Source of the DNA: Priapulus caudatus
Lineage: Eukaryota > Priapulida > Priapulimorpha > Priapulimorphida > Priapulidae
Length of the DNA stretch: 35,585 bases
Direction of reading: 5' to 3'
Assembly: GCF_000485595.1 (NCBI RefSeq)
Contig: NW_014577221.1
Coordinates: forward strand, 265,397-300,981
Shown in pieces: positions 20,477 through 31,864 of the stretch (position 1 is its first letter; every line of letters starts with the position of its first letter). Made by a program: the position numbers and the translations under genes. Below the pieces are notes generated by a model, which saw only the letters and a list, made by a program, of their open reading frames with translations, was not told where the DNA came from and made no database searches.

Positions 20477-21101
20477 TAATAATAACAACTCTTAGCCTGG
20501 CAGTACTGACAGGCAGCTCTACCAAAGCTTCATAACAAATTTCAGTCAAGATGACATGTGGGCGTGTGTGCACGTGTGTGCATAGCTAAACCTGGGTGAC
20601 TTTGACCTGCGATTTAATCGGTCAAGCGGATGGGTCAATCGCCAACAAGTAGCAGAGCAGGACAGCAGCAGTTGCCGCTTCTCATGTATCGAATTACTTT
20701 GCTCTGCTTACAAGTTACAACCAACCAGTGACTTATGCGTTATACGTTACACCGGTCAACAACAAACTCATACGGATACGTTGAGACTAGCTAGTCATGT
20801 TTATAAGCAGGTCAGCTGCAAACTCAACACTCTCTCAACACATTCTCAAGGCTTCAGCTACGAATATATACATATGGGAGCCGGTGTGAGGAAGAGTAGA
20901 CTATGCGCTAACTAGGTCAAGTTTGTAGATAGAGACTTCCAGAGATGGAGCATCTAGGTCATAGACTCATAACACTCCCAGGGATTACTATACACACCAA
21001 CACACACACACACACACACACACGCACGCACGCACGCACACACGCACGCACACGCACGCACGCACACACTCACGTACACGTGACGCACATGCACACGTAC
21101 A

Positions 21102-21153
<52 letters not shown>

Positions 21154-24100
21154 CACACATAGTGTAAGTACGTGCGAGTGGACTGCATCAATGAAGCATG
21201 TAGAATCTACCTGTGGATGTGCATTTATCATCCACTGATATCCACGGACCAATCCATCGTAAAATGCTCACAAACATGCTACATTCTAGGAGGATGTGAA
21301 CTACACCACAACAACAGCTGATAGGGGTGTGATCGGGCATACAAGAAAAGCAGCAATAGGTTGTGGCAAACAAGGAATCATTTAAGGGTGACCTAAATCT
21401 AGGGCTCATGTATTTCACTGTGCAACTGCCAGCACTTGATCTCGGCCCTGAAAACAGGTCGATATCCTCGGTAATAAACCACCGTGCTAAGCGTGCTTAC
21501 TATAAAATATTGGGTCTGTTTTTACTGTCCATTCCCATAAATGCCATCTTGTGTACATTCATCTCTCTTTGCCCGAAATAAAAAGCGTTGTTAAAAATGT
21601 AGTGGCCTTGACAGAGCTTTTAAAAAAATATTTGCCTTGGTGCCCTTGAATTTTGGGTTAAACACAATGCAATGCTTGCCTTGCCCTTAAAAAGTAAAAT
21701 TTGTCTCCCGTAAATCTAACCCATTTACATCAACCCGATCAAATTTTGCATGGACTCCAGACATGGAAACTTTCTAGACAAAAACAGATTAGCTTCTGTT
21801 TCTATCAAACTTGGTTAGTTGAATAAGCAAGTGGTAACCTTGTGCTGTGTAAACACTGTACATCTACACAATGTCAATAAAAAACACGTCTGTGTATCAC
21901 AATTACATTCGACAGTAACAAAACAACACTGGCACTGGGGCTCAGAAATTTCACATCGAACCGAGAGACCTATAACCTATAACAGAGGCACCTGTCTGGT
22001 TCGTTGAACAACAAATTTCGCACACCTATGCTACTTATTTACTATGTGTATTTATCGACTATTCCATATGCACCCGGCTGCTGTTGCAAGTGCACAGGCA
22101 GGGACTTGCTATAAAATGGTGAATCAGACTCTTGAGGAACAATTTCGCGGTTAGAATTGGTTAATAAAATTAGGTTAGGGATGACGCTCTGTGTACATTG
22201 TTGCTGATGCAGCTGCTACCATTGTTCCACGAGCGAGACTTACCGCAGGCCGTCGTCAGTGATCAGTGCGAGGCCGGAGAGACTGAGGAAGACCAGCCTG
22301 CCACCTGGTGGCGATCCCGCCGTCGTCCTACTCACGCTTCTACAGTCCACCCGCCGCGTGCCTCCGCCGGGCGTGGCGGTGTAGATGGAGCCACCGTCGG
22401 GCACGCACTGTGGCGCCACCTCGCGCCGGCAGTATGCGTCGAGTTCGACCGCCATGCTGTAGACGCCGCAGTCGCCGCCCACCATCTGACAGCGCGCCGC
22501 GCGCGGGCTCACCACGTGGCAGTTCTCGATCGCACCCACCGAGCCGTCCCCGTCGACGTCCATCGCCTCGCCACCAGGTGGCGCCGCGACGACAGCGACC
22601 AGATTCTGTTGCATGCGGCAGCACTTGTCGCCGCGGCCGCACTCGAACGCGCCGTCACCGCGGGCAACCATCGCCTCCTCGACGCCGCTCATCGGCGCCA
22701 CGCCGCCGCCCCAGTCGGTCGTCTCCGTGGCGACGCTGCCGCGTTCGACCAGGGAAAGTGCGAGACGTTCGAGTCCGTGGTTGCTGATGTTAATGCATCC
22801 GCTCACGTCGAGGTGACGTAGCTTGGTGAGGCAGCCGTCCAAGCTGCGCAACGATACACGATGTTCAATTAGAAATCGAATAAAAACACATAATCAATGA
22901 ATATATACACTAGAAGCTATAAATATACCATCTATGAAACTATGAACTAGAACTAGAACACTATGAATATAGAGACAATATATACACTAGTTGGAGTTTC
23001 ATTTTTTATTGGATTCTAATTGCATTAGAAATTGCATCCGCGGCCAAAAAAATAACGTGCAACCGGAATCGACATTGACACAAGAATATCTTTATAGTGG
23101 CACAGAAGGGTACACATCTTAGCAGGAGGGCAATTAGGCAATAGTAGTGTTTTAGCAACATACCCTTTGAATGCTGTGTCATTCATGTCCGTGTATGATA
23201 AGTCAAGGTGCTCCAAATTTGGACAGCAAGACAAGATCTTTCTCACCTGCAAACGAACAGCATTGTCAGTTTGTCACTATGTACTGTAGTGTGTAGATTC
23301 ATCACAGGTGAAAACATTACTTCACAATACATTACGTGACACAAACGAACCACAACATCTCTTCTCAGATCTCGGACCTACACTGCTCCAAAACTTTTGT
23401 TGTTCTCAATCATCGTGTTAATAAATTATAGACAAGCGAAGCACTCAGATCACGACGGAGCAATGTTATCTCTACCTCCCAATACACACATGCACATGCA
23501 TACGCACACATATGCGCGTGCACACACGCACGCACGCACGAACGCACGCACACACACACACACACATGCACACGCACACATGCACGCACGCATGCACACC
23601 TACCGTTCTGTTGTGGATGCCGAAACTTTTGGACAGATGCAGTGTCTTCACTCCACTACCGATCTTCGCTATGAGGTGCTTTGCTAGTCCTGCCATCACG
23701 GTCATCTCTCGGACGAGACGCCACCGCTGCTCCACATAGTCATCTAGAGAAACGCACAACACACTTATTACAAGAACACTTCACTGCAGTGATATTTTTA
23801 TTCTGTCGCCTGAGAAGCACAACAGTAACCGGGTATACAGTTGAACCGTATTTACTCGTGTATAAATCGCATTAGTGTATAACTCGCACACAATATTTTG
23901 CGTTGAAAAGTTGGTGCAAACATTTTTGCTAGATTTCTTAGCCTCATGTATAATGTGCAACACCCCTGATTTTTTTATTGAAGTTGTGTACAAAAAAGTG
24001 TGACTTACACACAGGTATTCTTACCCACAGGACTTACACACAAAGTTCTTATTGGGATAGGCATGTGTATTGCTAATTGAGCCTAAACCCGCTGTATACA

Positions 24101-27100
24101 GATGTGCTGTTGCTGATGCTGTTGCACGCCGCTGTGCTGTTACCGAGGCTGTTGCCTGCACCTGTGCTGTCACTAATCTGACTGTGTGTCTAATCTAACG
24201 ATACACGTACCATTGCTGCTGTCGTGGTTTGATCCCATGCTCGTAGTCGACTCGCTATCACTCGACTCATCTATGTCTGCATCCTCGTCTCGATGTGACG
24301 ACTTGTAGCTGTCCGGGTCGTCGTCAGCGTCGTTTAGTGACACGGACTCGTCCGGTTCCATCTCCTCACTCGGCTCCCGTATGCTCCAGTCACCTGCACA
24401 ACACGAGCAAATGCGTGACAAACAGGGAAAACATTATTTTTTTATTTCCGGGGTTCATTTTCCAACTACTTAAACAAATTCGGGGGCTACTTTTTCAATT
24501 TTCCGGGGCGATTTTTCCCACTTCAGGGGCTACTCTTTTGTCCATCACCATGTCACCTGCACAACATGAGTAAACGCGTCAGACGCGCACACCTCGAGGC
24601 CAGAGTACAACTTTCGCTCAACCCATGTTTTATTCGTGTTTCTTGTCCTGGCTTTCTGGCTTTTCTACGATGAATATATTATTAATTTTAATAAGCAGGC
24701 ATGTCAACCCTGTTTTTATTACGCAGTTTGCATTAGAAGCACACTGTACATTCACGCAGAACACACTGGGAGCATTGCACACAGAACAAGACAAGCTATT
24801 AATAAATCATTGTTTGCTCTTCGGTCAAGTTCAACATGGAGGCGTCTAAGAGAATTTTCCCTAACTGACTAGCAAGAACAAGATGGTTAGTACACATACA
24901 GTCAGCGCTATATTGCTAAATGTATCCCTAGACTGGAGTACCCAGTACCCATGAGTTTCAGACCTTGTGCCCATGCCAGTGGTCGTATGTGTGTCCAGAG
25001 TACAGGATCCACGACAAGCTTTGACCAGTGGCGACACACCTGGGCGCAGCGTAGCAAATCTCTCGCACCTAGGTGTGAAAACACCTGCGACGCAATTTCC
25101 GGAGGTAGATCCAAAATGGCTGCTGTCGATTCTAGAATTGACGAGAAGGAAGTACATCTATCTATAAGTACCGTGTGAATGGGTCACCTGACTGTACTCA
25201 AGAAAGCCTGCAAGGCATTTGGTGTTATTTTGTTTTTGACGATGAAGTTTAATCTAACCGTTATAGATGAGAAGTCACAAACAAATAGACAATTAATATT
25301 TTTCCATAACTAACCTGTAATGCATTGACCCCTACACATTAAAAATACACTCACCCTTCTCAATTTCATCCTTGCTTTCACTTTCCTTCTCCACCTGCTC
25401 ACTGTTACACTTCTCCTTGTCCTGTTTCTCTTCCTTGAGAAACATCTCCCTGTAAGATCGACAATGCATGTTAAGCATTTGACAACTTATAAACACCATT
25501 CACATCAAGTTGAATACCTGCTGTCATTAAGGAAACAATACCTGAAGAGAGCACAAATAAAGCTTGCAGGGCAGGCGGTCGAGGCATGTACCAGGGGAGC
25601 ATGCGGAGCGGGCGGGTCGAAGCATGACCACAGGGAGCATGCAGAGCGGTTCGAGGCATGAACCAGGGGAGCATGCGGAGCGGTTCGATGCATGTACCAG
25701 GGGAGCATGCGGAGCAGGCGGATCGAGGCATGTATCGAGGGAGCGTGCGGAGCGGGCGGATCGAGGCATGAACTGGGGGAGCATGCAGAGCGAATGGATC
25801 GAGGCATGTACCGAGGGAGCGTGCGGAGCGGGCGGATCGAGGCATGTACCGGGGGAGCGTGCAGAGCGGGCGGATCGAGACATGTACCGGGGGAGCATGC
25901 AGAGCGAATGGATTGAGGCATGTACCGAGGGAGCGTGCGGAGCGGGCGGATCAAGGCATGTACCGGGGAAGCGTGCAGAGCGGTCGGTCGAGGCATGAAC
26001 CAGGGGAGCATGCGGAGCGGGTGGATCGAGACATGAACCCGGGGAGCGTGCAGAGCGGGTGGATCGAGACATGAACCGGGGAAGCGTGCAGAGCGGGCGG
26101 ATCGAGACATGAACCGGGGGAGAGTGGAGAGCGGCTGGGTCGAGGCACGAACCAGGGGAGCATGCGGAGCGGTTCGAGGCATGAACCAGGGGAGCCTGCG
26201 AAGCGGGTGGATTGAGGCACAAACCGAGGAAGCATGCGGAGATCAACCGGGGCAGCGTGCGGAGCGGGTCAAAGCACGACCTGAGGAAGCGTGCGTGAGG
26301 GAAGGATGGCTTCACACGTTCGCTACTCACTTGACCTCGTCGCGATTCTCCTTCCATCGCTCGTGTCGTGTCAGTACAACATCCTTCATATGGCGCAGCT
26401 CGTCGAACGTGAAATACTTCATGAGCAGCGGCTGGAAGACGTCCTCCTCCTCCTGCATGTGCGGGATGAACTTCCCCGTGAAGTCCTCGAGGGCGAAGCG
26501 CAGCTCGGCGGCGAATCGCAGCCTCTCAAGGTCCGTGCGTCGGTTGCAGCGGAAGCCGTTGTGAAAGAGCTCCAGCATCTCGGAGAGCCGGTTGTCCGAG
26601 TGGCAGTTACAGACAGCGCTGTTGCTGATCGACAGCGCCTGAAAGCAGTCAGAGACTGAAGACCTCCCGTCGTCGCTATCGTCACGATGCAGTCGATTCA
26701 GAAGGAGCGCAGTCAGATCATTATTGGTCCGAAGTACAGTGTAGCTCCATTATAACACGATGGTAGGGGTCCATTAAATGTCATCGCGGAAAAACGGGTT
26801 CGTGCTAAATCGAGTTATATATACATGGCTATATAAGAGCAAAAAAAGGGAGTCCAATGACTCATCGCGTTAGATCCGACTTCGCATAAAATCGGGATTC
26901 CACTGTATAACATAAATTCGCCATTGCAAGCGTGGCATTCAAATTTTGGTTACTCGTCCTATCATTCTTTTCAATGTTGTTCAAATGCACAAATTCAAAC
27001 TGAATGAGCAATTATACACAGCAGAAACAATGAGCAACAACAATCTGCTACCTTGCAAAGCATGATAAAATTTATATAAAATGTTCAGTTCTATATCCAG

Positions 27101-30100
27101 ATAACTTTAAGCTCTACCATCATTTATAATTCATTGCTATTTAATGTTATCATTACAATCATTTATTGGCTACTTACCTTTAATTTAAGTTTTAATCGTT
27201 TCATAATTTCCTCATTCTCAATCTTTTCATGTGTCTTGAACTCAATGAATGTTGCATACAGGTCACTTAGAAGGTTTTCGAAATCACAGTAGTTCTTGAA
27301 GTTTGTGCTTGTAAGCTAAATATAAACAACCGATGTTATAAAATTGTACTAAGTACCTCAGAGCATATACAATAAAGTGAATGGCAGTAAATACTTCTTT
27401 TTCTAGTAGACTGGAGGTTTATTGCATTTTTCAAATAGCTAAATTTGCCTATCCGTTACAAGTAGATGACTTCAACCAATGGACAACACAATTAATCCAG
27501 AAATCAACAGAATAAAAAACACTTGACAGCATTGATAAAAATTACAAATAGCATATCATGCAAATCAAATTAGCCACCTGTTATATTAAAACTCACATAG
27601 ATATATACTAAATGTTATCATTGATAATAATGCGATTAAAAACTATATCATTTATATGCATATATATATATATGCAATGTACCCTGTAGAAATTGAAAAA
27701 TAAACAAAAGCTGTACAAAATAAAGAAACCCAGTTCATTTATGATTCATGTACATTTTTAGAAGAAAATGAACCCTATAAGTTAGCACTTTATTGATAGA
27801 TTCACGCTAGCCTATGAGTGTTGTATATTTAAAGGTACCTGATACACATCATGCATGACTGCCTTATCATTGTGAGCATGAACTTGATAACAAGTGAAAC
27901 ATGCATAGTTCTAGGAATTATTGTGACAATTTGATAGATAACCATAATCAGAGTTATAACATTTGTTTTACGTACTGCAGTTCCTGCATAGATTAGGTTT
28001 CAGGATTATATAAAGTGTAGTTTTGAATTGACTGGTCAAAGTCACAAATAAGGCAGGGAATTGGGATATGCTAGCAATACATAAACCCTCTATACGACCG
28101 TCAGCTGTAGTCAACCAAATGCTACTACGATCATATTCGGATTGAGTAAGTCGATTTCAAACATGACAACCAGTGAACCACAGGCATTTTCTGATCTTGT
28201 GAGCAGTGCAAACAGTTAGGGTTACATGTTGTTCCCAGTGCCAGGCAATACAGTACAGCAAATTACAGCAGATACGATAACTCAACCCTGAACGCGGGTT
28301 GCAGGATTACGTTATTGTACCTTAGCTCCAAGAAATGGTCATGTATCGTAAGAACTTTACAAACTCGTAACAAAAACTCCCATGTTCTCTATCCTTGGGC
28401 CAATACATTTATCACTTTACAACTTCAAGGCTTGTTTGTGCTAAACCTGGCATTTTTGGAACATTTTTGTGTAGCAATCAAGAACTGGTATTGTGTCTAG
28501 TAGACTGTCTACGAACATTCATGATATATGAATTTATGATGCTCAATGTGGCAATGCTTGGAAACTAAGCTAACTAAAAGTTTTGGCCCAAGGATAGAGA
28601 ACATGGGTCCCAATAAAACCAATGTGCCTAACCCTAACCCTAATTCTAACCCTGGCCCTAACGGCCCAAGGATAGAGAACATGGGTCCCAATAAAACCAA
28701 TGTGCCTAACCCTAACCCTAACCCTAATTCTAATTCTAACCCTAACCCTAACCATAACCCTAACCTATTATATTGATATATTATATTTATATTCAGGCTT
28801 TCATTTTTAAGGGGCGCAATCGCGCTCGCGCTCCACCGCGCACCCCAAATTGTCCCATGGTGCGCGCATCATCGCGCCTCATAAAAGTGGTTGAAATCGC
28901 GCACCAAAAGTATGTCTATTATGTTGAAATAGCGCGAGAGATAGCAATAGCAATAGCAATAGAGTTCTCAATGTAGGGGGGTACAAAAAGGTTAGAAACA
29001 CACAATTTGTGGTGTGTAAGTGACTGAACGTATGGCAGAGGTACAGGTCTGGTTACTACCCTCTGGTTTATATATATATATATAAATACAACTAAACAAC
29101 AGCATCCAAATACAGGTACCTATACGGTAGCCACAAGTTACCTGCTCGTTTTCTACTATACATGGCGAGAAGTGGTTTTCTGCCGACGTGAAACAGTCGT
29201 AGGGCTGGAGGGGCTACATACGTGGCTACTACGTACAAGTAATTTGGCTAGTTTGTTGATGGATTGTGATGATATTTTGTGCTGAAATATGCAGGTACAT
29301 GGATTAGAATCTCTAAGGATGGAAATCAGAATAAATAAAACAAGTTTATTTTTACATCCGATCAACTCTTTTATTAATCTGTGTGCTAGTGTTGGGTTGT
29401 TGGATGAAAAGAATGTAATCCTGACGAAGCCATTGAATGAATGAAGGTGAAGATGAATGATAATCAGTAGATTGACATGACATCCCAATTTTCGTTTTGG
29501 ATTTCACTCTAGACTGAGGATTGGTCATGATTCCATCATCACACCCCAAGAGGCATGATGGAGAGCCCTCAAGGAGCTCTCCATTATCCCTTTTAAAGGT
29601 GTGATTTTTAGTGGAGCTCTCCATCATGCCTCTTAAGGGTGTGATTTTTTAGTGGAGCTCTCCATCATGCCTCTTAAGGGTGTGATTTTTTAGTGGAGCT
29701 CTCCATCATGCCTATTAAGGGTGTGATTATGGAGCGTGAAAAGTCCCCCTATGGTGTCCTAGGGGAGTCATTAGTAGTCCTCCTGTACTTTTCAAATCTG
29801 AAAGCCTGTATATTGATGTAAATGACATTGGTTTTATTGGGACCCATGTTCTCTATCCTTGAACCAATGTATTTCACAAGACGAATGCAATGAAAAATTG
29901 TAAACGACCCACCATGACTGTTCGTTCAAAATTTACTTGAGTATACATAGCCATAGGCAGCATAATCTACTCAGTAGTCTGTCAAGGATAGTATTAGTTA
30001 ATTTTATACAACAAAATAGTTTTTTTAAACCCTGTAAAATGTACCACCACCGCTGAGTACTAGTAGTAACTAGTACTAAATAGTAAATAGTAGTAGTAGT

Positions 30101-30310
30101 ACACGCGCCATATTGTGTGGGATGAGCAGTTATCCTATCGTTAACTTCACACTATGTCGCAAACGTAAGACAAGAATTATAGTAATCATTACATCCTATA
30201 ATCAGTTAATATTAAGCTAAACTTACTTTTTGTGAATATATTTGCACTAACTGCTTCATTCGCGAATGTGGAACAGTAAAAACATCAATATCTTCTGGAA
30301 ACGGCGCCAT
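19943..30310 (-). CDS. FBXL5: F-box and leucine-rich repeat protein 5, iron sensor, complete, 10 coding exons
   Basis: FBXL5 is the substrate adaptor of an SCF (SKP1-CUL1-RBX1) ubiquitin ligase that degrades iron regulatory proteins when iron and oxygen are sufficient. Minus-strand exons, 5' to 3': 30310-30227, 27315-27178, 26638-26331, 25449-25355, 25131-24964, 24393-24211, 23743-23604, 23246-23164, 22843-22244, 20171-19943. They sum to 2028 bp, 675 aa (human 691), with all phases closing. The haemerythrin domain (residues 1-177) keeps its iron ligands H15, H57, E58, E61, H87, H134 and E138. The F-box (about 216-260) contains [19 protein letters not shown]. An acidic linker has [10 protein letters not shown]. 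Leucine-rich repeats follow ([41 protein letters not shown]), with a long disordered insert in exon 9. The C terminus keeps the four cysteines corresponding to the Fe-S ligands of human FBXL5 (C645, C660, C670, C671). The start [15 protein letters not shown] matches the family start. Confidence 0.96.
20256..20414. mobile_element. pogo/Tigger-like MITE, copy 1 (FBXL5 intron 9)
   Basis: Ends AGTGGAACCCTGATTTTACG and ATACACTG, next to TA dinucleotides; the interior contains GTCGTTGGACCCCC and TTATGGACCCC. It matches 26737-26905 inverted. Confidence 0.65.
20415..20987. other. FBXL5: FBXL5 intron 9 sequence, nothing recognised
   Basis: A (TA)n tract at about 20448-20474; otherwise no feature. Confidence 0.4.
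20998..21160. repeat. (CA)n / (CACG)n microsatellite
   Basis: Long alternating CACA, GCAC and ACGC units in FBXL5 intron 9. Open frames across it are compositional. Confidence 0.95.
21188..21590 (-). pseudogene. Possible LINE-type open reading frame fragment
   Basis: The minus strand near 21330-21270 reads [20 protein letters not shown], like the C..C...VEHILLxC segment at the C-terminal end of many non-LTR retroelement polyproteins. Stops interrupt on both sides. Weak. Confidence 0.3.
21591..22243. other. FBXL5: FBXL5 intron 9 sequence, nothing recognised
   Basis: AT-rich, no coding or repeat signal that I can support. Confidence 0.4.
22244..22843 (-). CDS. FBXL5: FBXL5 exon 9 (LRR, long insert, LRR)
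   Basis: The acceptor is ttgcgcag and the donor gtaagt. It begins [16 protein letters not shown] and ends [16 protein letters not shown]. Between them is a GC-rich, Gly/Ala-rich, low-conservation insert of about 140 residues. Human FBXL5 has a disordered loop at the same place. Confidence 0.92.
23164..23246 (-). CDS. FBXL5: FBXL5 exon 8 (LRR)
   Basis: The acceptor is gtttgcag and the donor gtatgt. It encodes [20 protein letters not shown] then MNDTAFK, a near-exact family LRR. Confidence 0.93.
23484..23600. repeat. (CA)n / (CACG)n microsatellite
   Basis: It directly follows the FBXL5 exon 7 donor on the minus strand. Confidence 0.9.
23604..23743 (-). CDS. FBXL5: FBXL5 exon 7 (start of leucine-rich repeats)
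   Basis: The acceptor is tctctag and the donor gtaggt. It encodes [20 protein letters not shown] then [12 protein letters not shown] (CA/GC)n microsatellite lies directly after the donor. Confidence 0.9.
24211..24393 (-). CDS. FBXL5: FBXL5 exon 6 (acidic linker)
   Basis: The acceptor is gtgcag and the donor gtacgt. It encodes [17 protein letters not shown] and the conserved [14 protein letters not shown] acidic stretch. Confidence 0.9.
24964..25131 (-). CDS. FBXL5: FBXL5 exon 5 (F-box)
   Basis: The acceptor is aattctag and the donor the weaker gtctga. It encodes [20 protein letters not shown] then [14 protein letters not shown] and [13 protein letters not shown], a canonical F-box for SKP1 binding. 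Confidence 0.94.
25355..25449 (-). CDS. FBXL5: FBXL5 exon 4 (charged linker)
   Basis: The acceptor is tcttacag and the donor gtgagt. It encodes a Lys/Glu-rich linker ([14 protein letters not shown]) between the haemerythrin domain and F-box, as expected for the family. Confidence 0.88.
25575..26290. repeat. 38-bp minisatellite in FBXL5 intron 3
   Basis: About 19 units of GCATGTACCGGGGGAGCGTG-type sequence followed by CGGAGCGGGCGGATCGAG; mostly 38 bp, with some 34-bp units lacking CGGG or GCGG. The long open frames on both strands here are by-products of the repeat. Confidence 0.92.
26331..26638 (-). CDS. FBXL5: FBXL5 exon 3 (haemerythrin C-terminal half)
   Basis: The acceptor is gctttcag and the donor gtgagt. 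It contains [11 protein letters not shown] (H87) and [20 protein letters not shown] (H134, E138). It starts with a few extra residues relative to human, so later ligands shift by 7-8 positions. A minisatellite begins about 40 bp past its donor. Confidence 0.94.
26737..26905. mobile_element. pogo/Tigger-like MITE, copy 2 (FBXL5 intron 2)
   Basis: Ends CAGTGTAGCTCCATTATAAC and ATCGGGATTCCACTG, flanked by TA (26735-26736, 26906-26907), as expected for Tc1/mariner-pogo insertion. Confidence 0.7.
27178..27315 (-). CDS. FBXL5: FBXL5 exon 2 (haemerythrin)
   Basis: The acceptor is atatttag and the donor gtaagt. 46 codons including [19 protein letters not shown], with ligands H57, E58 and E61. Confidence 0.94.
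27316..28586. other. FBXL5: FBXL5 intron 1 (3' part), nothing recognised
   Basis: AT-rich intron with a short (TA)n at 27658-27672. CCCATGTTCTCTATCCTTGG at 28380 is a single copy of the motif repeated at 28587 onward. Confidence 0.45.
28587..28770. repeat. Tandem units linked to telomere-like CCCTAA runs
   Basis: GGCCCAAGGATAGAGAACAT... with AATAAAACCAATGTG, followed by CCTAACCCTAACCC, occurs at 28587 and 28664. An inverted partial unit lies at 29829-29872 and another at 28379. Confidence 0.7.
28795..28925 (-). repeat. GCGC-rich dispersed repeat, partial copy in FBXL5 intron 1
   Basis: It is the inverse of 4255-4400; shared landmark CTCATAAAAGTGGTTGAAAT. Confidence 0.6.
29595..29735. repeat. 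41-bp tandem repeat, copy 2 (inverted), in FBXL5 intron 1
   Basis: GTGAT marks units at 29601, 29641, 29682 and 29723 (period 40-41). A partial foldback of the same unit lies at 29540-29590. Confidence 0.7.
30227..30310 (-). CDS. FBXL5: FBXL5 exon 1 (haemerythrin N terminus)
   Basis: 28 codons from the [18 protein letters not shown] then [13 protein letters not shown], with donor gtaagt. It carries iron ligand H15. The start context is CAAAATGGCGCC. Confidence 0.93.
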
Positions 30311-30898
30311 TTTGCTACCGGACAGCGTTTCTATGGTGCTGCCCCCGGGCGAAAACAGCGGTCGGTATCAAAGACCACACACCATAAACACACTGTTGTC
30401 AGAGCACTTAAATCAACAGTTGATTTTAGTGTTCTGCTGTTGTTATGTACTGTACTACTGTGAGAGTATATAAAATTATATCTATTTTCTATAATGTGAT
30501 AACCTCATGAGTATGGCATATGTCATATTTATGACGTATATGCGGTATATAGATCTTTGTTGACTTGAGATTGGAGTCATAACTGAAGTGCAGTGACGAA
30601 TTTCTATGATTCAAGAAAGAAAAATTCAATGAATCCAACAGATCACTATAATATGAATATGTAAAAAATATGCATGTCACACACGTTTAACAAACCATAA
30701 CTACGTTAGTGTGAGTGTGATCAAATTGTGTTTTTTTGCCGTGCAATTGAAAATTTAGCTGAGCTCTTAAATTATTATGGCTATATAACAATAGGCCCAC
30801 CGCCCGTATATTAGAATTAGTTTATTAGTCAACATAAACTGGTTTTATATATATTATTGGTAAAGCTCACAGTTCTAATATCACGTCCTTTGTATAAT

Positions 30899-30937
<39 letters not shown>

Positions 30938-31573
30938 TATATCTGTGCTGTGTATTGTGTACGTGCGCGCGCGCACCAGTGTGTGTGTGCGTGCGTGTGT
31001 GTGTGATGCGTGGCGGCCTCGCGTGTGTGTGTGTGTGCGCGCGTGCGTGCGTGCGTGCGTGCGTGCGTGTGTGCGTGTGTGTGTGTGTGTACGTATGAAA
31101 TTAATAAAATTGTATACCGTACGTATTCAGCATTCAATTAATTGATTCAAATATACTTTAGAATATTAGAATTAACAATATAAATGTTTGAGTGTAGAAA
31201 TTCTTCGTCAAACTATTAATTATCATAGTTTGCTACTGTAGCAAGTTTTATCATAATCATACTGCTCTTTTCATGCGTGGTACCACCATTCAATCGCATT
31301 ACACGATTTTAGCGTAAGTTTCCAGTCTGTGTTACTGCATGAGCTGTATATAATAACATCAGGAATGAATAATAACCATAGATAATAATAGATCCTAATA
31401 ATAATAATAATAATCATAATCATAACAATAATAACTACTGGGCACACATCCTGCGAAAAATTCTGGATTGAATCCCTATGTGAGACACGGTCAAACCAGA
31501 AGCCACCGGCTAATGCCGTGATCCACTTTAAAATTAACCATAATAATAATAATAACAACAACAACAACAGATA

Positions 31574-31734
31574 CAGGAGCGTGTACAGGATTTGTACCAA
31601 GGGGGGGGGGGTCTAACCGTAACCCAAACTTGCGAGCACGCGAAAATTTTGAAATTAGACCCCCTCAGATGCGTTTTCTGGGCGAGCAGGGGGGGGTCCG
31701 GACCCCCTGGACCCCCCCCCTGTACACGCCCCTG
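31574..31734. mobile_element. hAT-like short element
   Basis: It begins CAGGAGCGTGTACAGGA and ends CCCTGTACACGCCCCTG, a 17-bp imperfect inverted pair, with G and C homopolymer runs inside. No exact target duplication found. Confidence 0.5.
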
Positions 31735-31814
31735 AGATAATAATAATCTATTATTATTCACTCCAGGCTGATAACATTAACTACAGCTCATGGCTCATGC
31801 AGTGGTCTCTGCAT

Positions 31815-31864
31815 CAGGAGTTAATGACAAAGTCATTTTGTCAATTTGTCATTATTAACTCCTG
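31815..31864. repeat. Hairpin of the CAGGAGT type
   Basis: CAGGAGTTAATGACAAA (31815-31831) pairs with TTTGTCATTATTAACTCCTG (31845-31864), with a 3-base bulge. Confidence 0.7.

Noticed and set aside
20945-21252. Open frames encoding Thr/His or Cys/Val/Arg repeats
   Set aside because: Translations of the (CA)n/(CACG)n microsatellite on either strand. The same applies near 23470-23760 and 30829-31145.
22198-22821. Plus-strand open frames of 159-207 codons
   Set aside because: They are antisense to FBXL5 exon 9; the GC-rich sense exon keeps the opposite strand open by composition.
25505-26357. Long open frames (up to 276 codons) on both strands
   Set aside because: They follow the 38-bp minisatellite, give repetitive Pro/Cys/His or Gly/Arg/Ala peptides in several frames at once, and lie in an FBXL5 intron.
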